Both the position numbers and the translations under genes were made by a program. Positions 44,211 to 54,718 of a stretch of DNA of 64,000 bases are shown here, in pieces. The notes beneath the pieces were generated by a model. That model was given only the letters and a program-made list of their open reading frames with translations. It searched no databases and was not told the DNA's origin. The stretch comes from Plotosus lineatus (lineage: Eukaryota; Chordata; Actinopteri; Siluriformes; Plotosidae): assembly GCA_024760905.1 (NCBI GenBank), contig CM045729.1:46140080-46204079 (forward strand), read 5' to 3'. Each line of letters starts with the position of its first letter. Within the stretch, counting starts at the first letter, position 1.

Positions 44211-44508
44211 CAGTAGTACCTCACCTTACGAAATTAATCCATTCCAGAGCCTTTTTCTTAACCTGGATTTTTCGTAAGTTGAACCGCATTTTACATTTAA
44301 AACGTGTGATTCGTTCCAAGGCTCCCAATACTACCTCCTAAACTCTTTAAAAATTATAAAAGCATACCTTTTAAGACCTCCTTCTGCTTCAACATCGTAC
44401 CGATGGTAGATGGGTTTGGCCATATTCCTTTGCGATGTCAATCAAGTCAAGTTTTTCGTAACCTGGATTTTTCGTTTGCTGGGACTATCGTAAGGTGAGG
44501 TGCCACTG
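44211..44508. mobile_element. Short MITE T3-type element, complete, TA target duplication
   Basis: 298 bp. Left end CAGTAGTACCTCACCTTACG; right end is the complement of CAGTGGCACCTCACCTTACG. TA at 44209-44210 and 44509-44510. The interior shares CGTTCCAAGGCTCCCAATAC with MITE T3. CAG ends and a TA duplication fit pogo/Tigger-type mobilisation. Confidence 0.88.
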
Positions 44509-44515
44509 TAGTATA

Positions 44516-44696
44516 GTGTGTGTGTATATATGTGTGTGTGTGTGTGTATATATGTATATATATATGTATGTGTGTATATATGTATATATATATGTGTGTG
44601 TGTGTATATATGTATATATATATGTGTGTGTGTATATATGTATATATATATGTGTGTGTGTATATATGTATATATATATGTGTGTGTGTATATATG

Positions 44697-44735
<39 letters not shown>
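44516..44735. repeat. Minisatellite with a 28-bp unit, plus (GT)n
   Basis: About six copies of a 28-bp unit (ten bases of GT, then ATATATGT, then ten bases of AT) from about 44540 to 44690, followed by a GT run to 44735. Confidence 0.88.
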
Positions 44736-44737
<2 letters not shown>

Positions 44738-45348
44738 AGTATATATATTTAAAATGACTGATTTACTTATTTTGTGTAAACTAGTCCATGTTTTGTGTAT
44801 GAACCTTCCAGGTTACCAACCCACCCAAATGGATAAAAATACAGAGCCTTCCCATGGTTTATATAATATTTTGTATGGAATGCATACACTGGGTTATAAT
44901 GTGTGTGGCTTTAATAGTGAAATTGCTTATGTTAAGGCCATTTCATGAGGCGACTCGGGACAACATCTGGCCCTTTGTCTTCATGGTCTAAGCTGTTTCT
45001 CAGTTACATATGATTCTGAACAAAAAAGGAGCAGCATGAACCTGAATGCGATCGTCTGACATTGCAATCTCACCATTGTATGTCTGGTAGTTTTTGTTTT
45101 TTTCCAAAAGTGTGACAGTATGGATGCAAACGTTTTGTTTGCATGTTTGCTTGTTTTTAACATGATATAGTACAATACTTGGAAAGTATGAAGCTATTTT
45201 CCCTTCATGGAGAATATTATACTGACACTGCAGACTTATTTCTTTTCTCAAGCACTGAATTTCTTTAACTTGTTTAAATACTTATTACTTATTATTTGGC
45301 ATTTGGTCAGCTTATCCTTCAAATCATCAGAGCAGGAGTCATATAATG
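44736..45348. other. Intronic sequence, nothing recognised
   Basis: About 610 bp of AT-rich unique DNA. Confidence 0.5.
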
Positions 45349-45677
45349 TTCATTCATTTTCTGAACCACTTAATTAGGCTTTTGCGGAGGCTGGAGCTCA
45401 TCTCAGCTGATTCTGGCAGAGTATAATCTGGACAGGTCGCCTTGCCATCGCAGGGCAGAAACACGCTGACGGCTATGCAGCGTACTCTTGACGAAAGTCA
45501 GCAATAGTTCTTTTACATGCCTCTCGCCACGGACAGTGGTCGGCCACTGATAACCCAGTTAGCTACACTGGTGTGAGTGGGGGGGGGGGGGGGCAATGAC
45601 AACCATTGACTGTGGGGCTTGAACCACCAACCTTGCGATCGATAATCCAACACCTTACCACCAGGTCACCACTGCCT
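45349..45677 (-). repeat. SINE C copy (tail type 1), full length
   Basis: Minus strand: GGCAGTGGTGACCTGGTGGT head, GTGGTTCAAGCCCC box B, a G15 run on the + strand (45579-45593), ACTGGGTTATCAGTGGCCGA, GTAAAAGAACTATTGCTGAC, CGTCAGCGTGTTTCTGCCCT and AATTAAGTGGTTCAGAAAAT. Confidence 0.87.
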
Positions 45678-46234
45678 GGCACATTATGTTAATAAAATGT
45701 TTTTAAGCACACAAAAACAAATAAAAATAGACCACAGGGCTCCAGATGCTCTTCCCAAGAGGACTATTTCATAATATGTCAATCTCAAACAAGTATCTTG
45801 TATCTGAGTGTGAGGAGCCCTAAACTGACCGGCAAAGCCTCTTCAACAACGTCACACTTTTAGGACGTACATTTTTACCCAGTGAGTCTTATTTCTTAAT
45901 CCTGTACTCACGTGTACTGTAGGGAGAAGATTGATTATCTTCTCGCTCGGGCTGTGAATGTCCATGTGGTTTGATGCAAAACTTTTCCTGTTCCTCATTG
46001 ACTTCATCAGCAGCAGCAAAACATGCCCTCCTTGACCTTCATCTAATGTCTAAAATCTATTATGCTAAAACCTTTACTCTAAATGTTTATGTGTTTGTGT
46101 GGGCATCAAAAACTTATTAGCATTTGTATTTCTAAGCTTTTAGACAGCAGGGGTGAGCGCACATTAAACAAAGGTCAGCCATTGTTTAATATGTAGTTGT
46201 TAAGACTAAATCAATATGGAAATCAACATTGTGT
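45678..46234. other. Intronic sequence, nothing recognised
   Basis: About 555 bp upstream of exon 3. Confidence 0.5.
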
Positions 46235-46262
46235 GCACGCGTGTGTGTGTTTGGTGCAGCAG
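46235..46262 (+). promoter_or_regulatory. NAGNAG tandem splice acceptor of exon 3
   Basis: GCAGCAG at 46256-46262 offers two AGs three bases apart. The 25 bases before it are G/T alternating (CGCGTGTGTGTGTTTGGT) with no cytosine-rich tract. Confidence 0.75.
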
Positions 46263-46380
46263 TATGGACCGTATCCAGCAGCTGCGCAGGGAGTATCAGC
46301 AGGCCCGGAGAGAGGGAGCCGCTCCAGCTTACGAGGAGTTGGAAGCTCGACGCCAAGGCACCGAGTACGACCCACACCGG
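46263..46380 (+). CDS. pard3b: PAR-3 family polarity protein, internal exon 3 of 3 seen, tandem acceptor
   Basis: Coding exon with two possible starts, 46260 or 46263, because the acceptor reads GCAGCAG (a NAGNAG). The donor is GTGAGT at 46381, directly after a complete Arg codon (phase 0). The first base completes the AG left by the exon at 20152-20433, giving Ser, then MDRIQQLRREYQQARREG, AYEELEARRQGTEYDPHR. Using 46260 adds one extra Ser. The DRIQxLRxEYxQARREG helix is why I favour PARD3B: my recollection is that PARD3 has an acidic continuation (QQAKQDE) here. The following residues resemble the GFPLYEDDEGR...EYD stretch of PARD3B. These comparisons are from memory. The final exon(s) are not in the remaining 17.6 kb. 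The sequence upstream of the acceptor is GT-rich instead of pyrimidine-rich. Confidence 0.85.
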
Positions 46381-46500
46381 GTGAGTCGACTTTACTTAAC
46401 CTCTTCGTGCTGAACTCCCACGCAACCAGCAACAACACAGATTTCATCACTCCACCCATCTCTCCAAACCTTTACAGATCTCTGGCCATTATAGCAACTC

Positions 46501-46502
<2 letters not shown>

Positions 46503-46550
<48 letters not shown>
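46503..46550. repeat. (CA)n microsatellite
   Basis: About 48 bp of CA, 120 bp after the exon 3 donor. Confidence 0.95.
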
Positions 46551-46551
<1 letters not shown>

Positions 46552-47177
46552 CCACAGTACAAAAACAAATATTATTTTGCTTTGCGAGTTCTTGCTCAAG
46601 TGTTTTTAGACTGTTGTTTTCCATTTCCATATTCAGAAAATCCGGGAGGGAATCCTACTATTTTATAACAAACAAGTACTGCACTTGTTTCAGTGTCGTC
46701 TACTGACTGTTTTTACGTTCTCGCTATTCATACATTTGTATTTTTTTGCGAATCAGCAGTTAAGCGTTTGTGCTTACAGTAATCATTTGCGTAAACTTCA
46801 GTTGAACTCAGCGGCTCTTGTTTTATTTCGTTCTTCATTGGGTCAGGATTAGGGCAAACCAGCATTGTTTGTATTCACAGGGAACAAAGTGAGAGTCTCT
46901 TTGTGCGGGATCAATAGTTATACCTCTTTCAATTTCAAATGAGCCAATCTGCGCTTGTTTAGAGTGGAGACCAGAAAGAATTGCAGACGCTGGGATTAGA
47001 GGTGCAGATTGAATTAAACTACCTCCGAACAGCAATCACCCAGTCTAATGAGTCCACTCATTAAAGCTCGCTTTTGTATTTCTTCTTCTTGCTTGTCTAA
47101 AAGTGTTCCACACTAATTTATTCGGTGACTCATGGAAACTGACATTCTGCATGAATCAAAACAAACCAGAATTATCG

Positions 47178-47180
<3 letters not shown>
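46551..47180. other. Unique intronic sequence, candidate conserved block
   Basis: 46,850-47,090 is high-complexity with TGAATTAAACTAC and TCTAATGAGTCCAC. No coding frame. Confidence 0.35.
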
Positions 47181-47209
<29 letters not shown>

Positions 47210-47450
47210 GTAGCTGCAGAAAATCGAAGCGGCCCCAGGTTTAAGCACAGTGGCGCATATCCAAGCATGTACATACATTCCTAATGTCTGTGGTGTTTTA
47301 ACTGATGTTTGGGTCAGAACAATTATAAAGCCACAGAACACTACAGTGGTTGTTGATGTTCTTGTGGGGGGAAAAAATGGCAAGCTTTTGCCTAAGGCAT
47401 GGTAGCAGAAATTAAATCAACAAAATAGTCCTACTGAGCCTTCGCACACG

Positions 47451-47540
<90 letters not shown>
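47181..47540. repeat. Poly(T) tract and long (CA)n microsatellite
   Basis: Poly(T) of about 29 bp at 47181-47209. (CA)n at about 47450-47540, some 90 bp and one of the longest in the window. Confidence 0.95.
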
Positions 47541-47541
<1 letters not shown>

Positions 47542-48378
47542 TGTGCTTCCTGCATCCTTCTGCATTGTAACTGTTTCACTGTATTCATTATATGCTATGT
47601 GGAAATGGTGTTTTCACAAAAATATGTCAGCAGCTCCCTGAACTGGTGGCATTCCAATGAAAAGTGTCGCATTTGTCAGGCTTAAAAATATAAGTTTCAA
47701 AAAAAGCATAATTTTTGATTTTCAAGTTAAAGCTAAACAAAAATAGTGCAAGTATCTCATATCCACAGATTTCCTTTTACTGAATCTTTCCCCATATTTA
47801 GTCATTCATTTCAGTAGCGTTATGAGTCTTCTAGTGATGTCATAGCCTTTTTTTTGCTTGTGTGGATAGTTCACAACTTTTCTTATTCCTTCCAGAGAAC
47901 TGACTATTGCTAGTTATATTAACAAGGTGACAGAGTAAAGTGAAGCTCACTCTGATGGTCAACTGATGAATTGCACTTATCTTAATTGTGTAGCCTAGAC
48001 AGTGTCACTCATTCTTTCCAGATACATGGACAGTTCAGTAAGAATTTAGTGTAAATAGAGGTTCTGAAAAGGCATTTCCTGACAGTTGATAAACAAGGCA
48101 CCTGACTGATCTGGTTTATATCACTTCCACATAGTTTAGTGAGTAAAAAAAATGATGTTCTCATTCTCTCTCCTGTAATTCGAGATCATGGCTTGCATTC
48201 ACTCATACGTTTACAAAATAGGCAAGTAGTTGACGTTCAGTGATCCAGATTATTATATTCAACAGAGTAACACAATTATGTAGCTTAGTGAACTCCATAA
48301 GAACAAGACAAGGTTAACTCGGACAAACCATTAAAGGGAAACTTTCAAATTAAGCAATATCAGTAAATTCTATCTACC
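47541..48378. other. Intronic sequence, nothing recognised
   Basis: About 840 bp of AT-rich DNA. Confidence 0.5.
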
Positions 48379-48439
48379 TATCAATGTATGTCCCTGTCTA
48401 TCTATTATGTATCTATATATCTATCTATATATCTATCTA

Positions 48440-48492
<53 letters not shown>

Positions 48493-48500
48493 TTATATAT
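48379..48500. repeat. (CTAT)n and (CT)n microsatellites
   Basis: CTAT/CTATAT runs from 48379 to 48445, then about 45 bp of CT to 48492, ending in TATATATA at a MITE boundary. Confidence 0.93.
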
Positions 48501-48501
48501 A

Positions 48502-49025
48502 CAGAGATCCCTCACGTTTAATTGGGACCGAGATCCCCAAACGACCATCGAAATCCCCCCACTGACGTATACGTACATGTATATGTGTATATAATATCAA
48601 TAAATACATATTCAATGCTATAAATGCTTATAATAACAATTAAACATTTAAAAAAACAAGATGTAAATAAAATATAAATGCACACACATATAGATGGTAT
48701 TGCATGAGAAGATGACATACACATAAAACGCACACAGATACATATGTGCGCGTACACACAAATGCAACAATGTAATTAGTTTTGAAGGGAGATTTTTGGG
48801 TTGTTTTTTATTTCATGTTGGTTTAGGGGTTTGGGTTTTTTGGGTTTTTTTTTTTTTTTTTTTGCATAATTGGCCTTGTTTTTGTGGCATTTTCTTTAAC
48901 TTTTTCCCCTATTCTTCCTTAATTGACTTATTTTTTAATTCGATGAATGTTTATTTATTTATTTTTTGAAAACCCGAAATGCACTGAAGCTGCATGAATT
49001 GAAGCGCAAAGTAGCAAGGGATCCC
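48502..49025 (-). mobile_element. MITE T1 copy 1 of a tandem pair
   Basis: Begins CAGAGATCCCTCACGTTTAA and ends GTAGCAAGGGATCCC. The interior TGACGTATACGTACATGT and AATGCTATAAATGCTTATAA is the reverse of the 22.7-kb copy. Confidence 0.82.
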
Positions 49026-49430
49026 GTGTCCCTCGCTTTCTGCTGTTAATTGGACCGAGATCCCCCCATGATAACTGAAATCAGTGAAGTAGGGTCAATT
49101 CCCTCTAACTGACGTATACGTACATGTATATGTGTGTATATAATATCAATAAATACATAGTCAATGCTATAAATGCTTATAATAACAATTAAACATTAAA
49201 AAATAATGCATAAGACGTAAGTAAAATATAAATATACAGACATAAAGACACACGCACAAAAATGTAGTTTTGATGGGAGACTTTGGGTTGTTTTTTGTTT
49301 TGTGTTGATTTAGGTTTTTTTTCCTGCATAATTGGCCTTGTTTTTGTGACATTTTCCTTACCAGTTTCCCCTTTTCTTTCTTAATTTCCTTATTTTTTAA
49401 TTTTTTAATTTTAGTAGTGAGGTATCCCTA
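49026..49430 (-). mobile_element. MITE T1 copy 2 of a tandem pair
   Basis: Begins GTGTCCCTCGCTTTCTGCTG and ends AGTAGTGAGGTATCCCTATA, with the same interior motifs as copy 1 and the same orientation. The two copies abut with no spacer. Confidence 0.8.
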
Positions 49431-49706
49431 TATATATAATAAAGGTGCATGGGCACGTTTCAAAATTTTAACTCGCCCAAAAAATTTTTTACTCGCCCAC
49501 AAACTTTAACGGTGCAATGATATAGGGTCTTATTTATAAGCATTATTTATACATGGTAAATGACACATCAATAAATAAAGTGAAATATTTAGGTTACTGA
49601 CATTTTCATTTTGGTAGAAAATATGTGCACAACTTCAATAACAATAAATAAATCATATAAATGCAAAAGCTAAATGAATGTAAATAAAATTTTGGCACAT
49701 TTTCCA
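49431..49706. repeat. ACTCGCCC-containing repeat, left part
   Basis: TTTAACTCGCCC and TTTTTTACTCGCCCAC at 49468-49500, then AAGTGAAATATTTAGGTTAC near 49580. Similar motifs recur on the far side of the LINE at 50948-51390. Confidence 0.45.
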
Positions 49707-50947
49707 AAATCATCATCTTCTTTTACTTTCGGCTGCTCCCTTCATGGGTCGCCACAGCAAATCATCCGCCTCCACCTCACCCTGTCCTCCGCATCTTCTT
49801 TTCTGACTCCAACGACCTTCATGTCTTCCTTCACCACATCCATAAATCTCTTCTTCGGTCTTCCTCGAGGCCTTCTGCCTGGTAGTTCCAACCTCAGCAT
49901 CCTACTGCCAATATACTCACTATCCCTCCTCTGTACATGTCCAAACCATCTCAATCTAGCCTCTCTGACTTTGTCTCCAAAACATCTTACGTGGGCTGTC
50001 CCTCTGATATACTCATTTCTGATCCTATCCATCCTCGTTACTCCCAGAGAGAACCTCAACATTTTCATCTCCGCTACCTCCAGCTCTGCCTCCTGCCTTT
50101 TCCTCAGCGCCACTGTTTCTAAGCCATACAACATCACTGGCCTCACCACCATCTTGTACACTTTTCCCTTCATTCTTGCTGACACTCTCCTATCGCACAT
50201 CACACCGGATAATTTTCTCCAACCATTCCAGCCTGCCTGCACACGCTTCTTCACCTCTTTTCCACACTCTCCATTGCTCTGGATTGTTGAGCCTAAGTAC
50301 TTAAAATCCTCCACCTTCGTTATCTCTGCTCCCTGTAACATCACCGTTCCTCCTGGGTCCTTCTCATTCACACACATGTATTCTGATTTTCTGAGGCTAA
50401 CCTTCATTCCTCTCCTTTCCAGGGCATACCTCCACCTCTCTAGATTTTCCTGCACTTGTTCTCTGCTCTCACTACAGATCACGATGTCATCTGCAAACAT
50501 CATAGTCCATGGAGATTCTTGTCTCACCTCGTCTGTCAGCCTGTCCATCACCATAGCAAACAAGAAGGGGCTCAGAGCTGACCCTTGATGCAGTCCCACC
50601 TCCACCTTGAATTCGTCGGTCACACCAACAGCACACCTCACCACTGTCTTACATCTCTCATACATGTCCTGCACCACTCTAACATACTTCTCTGCCACTC
50701 CAGACTTCCTCATGCAATACCACAGTTCTTCTCTTGGCACCCTGTCATATGCTTTTTCCAGATCCACAAAGGCACAATGTAGCTCCCTCTGACCTTCTCT
50801 GTGCTTCTCTATTAACATCCTCAAGGCAAACATTGCATCTGTGGTGCTCTTTCTTGGCATGAAACCAAACTGTTGTTCACAAATGCTGACCTCTGCCCTT
50901 AGTCTAGCTTCCACTATTCTTTCCCATAACTTCATCGTGTGGCTCAT
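49707..50947 (-). pseudogene. RTE-type LINE, 5' truncated, RT ORF largely intact
   Basis: Minus-strand open frame of 401 codons (49742-50947), uninterrupted. It starts at SHTMKLWERIVEARLRAE (RT finger region), has FVDLEKAYDRVPR (motif A Asp, about 50735-50772), GLHQGSALSPFLFA (motif B) and MFADDIVICSES (motif C, about 50478-50500), then VNEKDPGGTVM, FKYLGSTIQSNGE (motif E-like), RRVSARMKGKVYKMVV, MLRFSLGVTRMDRIRN, ARLRWFGHVQRRD and the end DRVRWRRMICCGDP. The endonuclease half is missing, so it cannot retrotranspose alone. The 3' tail GGGAGCAGCCGAAAGTAAAAG then (GAT)n reaches 49707. Confidence 0.92.
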
Positions 50948-51389
50948 CTAAAACAAAATACAATGTACTTGATATTCAGAAGATGAATAGTACACTACCA
51001 TTATTACAAACTGACTAAGTTAAATGAGTCTACACAAGCTACATGAATTTTAGACATTATTTATACACAAAGAAACATTAACAAAGTGAAATATTTAGGT
51101 TTCTGACATTTTTAATTTGTTTTAATTTTAATTTGTCAGAAATATTAGTACTATTTTCTTTAAAAATTAACAGTGAAAACAATAATAATAAGTAAATAGA
51201 GTGCGTACCGATCGTGATACCGCTGTGCATTATAACTGCCCAAGCAGAAATTTAGGAAATTGTCTCCGTAAAAATACATATACATAGGCTTAAAACTTTT
51301 ATTCGCCTCATGGGCGATCAATTTATTAATTTCCACTCGCCCACATTTATATTTGGTTGCCTGGGGCCTGGAGTGATCTTCCCCATGCC

Positions 51390-51390
<1 letters not shown>
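50948..51390. repeat. ACTCGCCC-containing repeat, right part
   Basis: AAGTGAAATATTTAGGTTTC near 51085 mirrors the left part; TTCCACTCGCCCAC lies at 51331-51344. Probably the other half of the element in which the LINE landed, or a second copy. Confidence 0.4.
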
Positions 51391-51443
<53 letters not shown>

Positions 51444-51470
51444 CACGGAAGGATCTACTCAGAAAATCCT

Positions 51471-51520
<50 letters not shown>
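51391..51520. repeat. (GT)n(AT)n and (AT)n(AC)n compound microsatellites
   Basis: GT then AT to 51440, a 30-bp spacer, then AT (51472-51507) and CA (51508-51520), ending at a MITE T3 boundary. Confidence 0.93.
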
Positions 51521-52925
<1,405 letters not shown>

Positions 52926-53424
52926 TATCTATGAGAATGAGATACAGTAGGCCCTCAACATTCGCGGGGGTTTGCTTCCGAGACCTCCCACGAATCGAGA
53001 TAATCTGCGAGTTCTGTACCCGGAAGTAAAACCCAATGTAACACATCACATGCGCGAATGAGCAGCTAGAAGTAAAATACTATGTATCTATTACATGCAT
53101 TCAAATATGCTTCTTAAACACATTCAATAGACAGTCTTACTCATTAATACAGTATTAAACTTAGTAAAATATAGTAATGATTCAGAAAAACTTTTCAGTT
53201 TTTACTCTTATTTTTATTGATGATAAAATATAAACATTATACAGCATATACTGTTGTAAAGCACTCATTTTAAAGTCTTTTTCAATTATTATTCCAGTAT
53301 ATTACCTAAGTTAATTATTAGAATGTTTGAGCGTGAGATTTTATGTTGTGTAGCAAGTTTAACAAATGATACCAAAAGGATAAACTTTATTACGCTTCAT
53401 GTCCTTTTACATTGAACTTGCAGT

Positions 53425-53960
53425 GACGTCTTGGAGTGACTTCTCCAAGATGGCGCTGCCTAGAGGGAAACATCGTGGAGTTCTCACAGTCAAATTGTTT
53501 CTTTGTTCGTTTTAATTTGTTTTATGTGTTTGTTCATGTTTTGTACTATGCTCGTCTATGATCAATCGACCCTACTACAGCTATGAGCAGCTTCGGGCAA
53601 CTAAGCACGCAACAACTTCTATCATGAGCTGCTATGCTATGGGAGCTCCATGCTAACCGCCCATGCGGAGTTCTCAGAGGTTAGCACTTCCGGCCATACT
53701 GCTTGAAAATGTTCAGTCCCTGCGAAACAAGATGGACGAGCTTCATGCTCAGATTGCAGCGGAGAGGGATCTACAGGACTGTGTTTCTGCGAAACATTGC
53801 TCGAGGAGAGTACACCCGATAAGGCGATTATACCAGCCGGCGACACGACCTTCATCCCCTGCAATCCCAAGCGCCGGAGTTGTTGTTTGGTCCTTTCCCG
53901 CCTGGGCTTATTGTTAGCTGGGATGCGGCTCGTATTGAGCTGCCTACCATAGCATGTTAG
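53425..53960 (+). pseudogene. LINE 5'-end fragment (leader and start of endonuclease ORF)
   Basis: CCAAGATGGCGCTGCC near 53446 is a typical LINE 5' leader. A frame at 53663 reads LPAILLENVQSLRNKMDELH, the conserved entry to the apurinic-type endonuclease domain of fish LINEs. It shifts frame soon after, with a trace of STPDKAIIPAG following. No reverse transcriptase follows, so only the 5' end is present, which is the opposite of the usual 5' truncation. The exact limits are uncertain. Confidence 0.65.
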
Positions 53961-54098
53961 CTCTGCTAATAGCATATTAGCTCTGCTTCGTTATACACGC
54001 CCGAAGATACTCCGATCTTATAGTTGTAGTAGAGTCGTAGAGTAAAGTAGAGAGTAAAATCTCACGCATAAACATGAACTTAGGTACTGTACTGGAAT

Positions 54099-54260
54099 TC
54101 TTTCTTTCTTCCTTTTCGGCTTTTTCCCTTTCTCGGGAGTCGCCACAGCGAATCATATGATTCGCACATTTGATTTGGCATAGTTTTTTTTTACGTCGGA
54201 TGCCCTTCCTATCACAACCCTTTTAGCAAGGGATAGAAACATGCTGACGGATTTGTAGCC
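54099..54260 (-). repeat. SINE C/RTE tail fragment with 18-bp target duplication
   Basis: Complement of GGCGACTCCCGAGAAAGGGA, with AGGAAGGGCATCCGACGTAA and ATCCGTCAGCATGTTTC. It is flanked by TAGGTACTGTACTGGAAT (54081-54098) and TAGGTACTGTCCTGGAAT (54261-54278), 17 of 18 identical. A 5'-truncated retro-insertion. Confidence 0.9.
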
Positions 54261-54611
54261 TAGGTACTGTCCTGGAATAATAATTGAAAAAGATTTTAAT
54301 ACAACAGTTCAGAGAAAATTGTCGTTTCTCAGGAGAAAGTCTTATTTTTTCAGAAGAGACATCCACCGTTATCTATCGCTTAGCCAGAGAAGACGCATAG
54401 CGTTTGAGTGGTATAGAGCTTAACTGGTAATTAAAACACACACAAAAAAGAGGCTCATTGACAACTTGTGCGCGAATGAGGAGAAAGGGGCGGACCATCA
54501 GTTCAACCAATCAGGAGAAAGGAGGACAGCCATTAGCTGAATTTGAATCAAGTGCCGGTTGCTCGGCAGTCAGCGAATACTCAGGGTGCAAAATCGCGAA
54601 TAGTCAAGGGC

Positions 54612-54613
<2 letters not shown>

Positions 54614-54703
<90 letters not shown>

Positions 54704-54718
54704 TAGATAGATAGATAG
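54614..54718. repeat. (AT)n(AG)n(GATA)n compound microsatellite
   Basis: AT for about 50 bp, GA for about 35 bp, then AGAT units. Confidence 0.95.

Larger units (their letters stand above)
20434..46262 (+). other. Intron between PAR-3 family exons 2 and 3
   Basis: About 25.8-kb GT-AG intron in phase 2, ending at 46259 or 46262 according to which tandem AG is used. It contains most of the SINE cluster, microsatellites and DNA transposon remnants of the window, plus several unique high-complexity blocks. Confidence 0.75.
52945..54614 (+). mobile_element. MITE T2, pogo/Tigger-like, with nested insertions
   Basis: About 1,670 bp. Left end CAGTAGGCCCTCAACATTCG after TA (52943-52944). The right end CGCGAATAGTCAAGGGCCTA is its inverted counterpart, with the final CTG lost in (AT)n. 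No transposase recognised. It contains a LINE 5' fragment (about 53425-53960) and a SINE fragment (54099-54260). Confidence 0.8.

Noticed and set aside
46197..46706. 169-codon open frame spanning exon 3
   Set aside because: It is in a different frame from the PAR-3 peptide and runs through the splice donor into a (CA)n repeat; chance frame.
49674..50588. 304-codon open frame on the + strand
   Set aside because: It lies antisense to the RTE reverse-transcriptase frame (49742-50947), which has all RT motifs. The + strand frame shows no domain and is a shadow.
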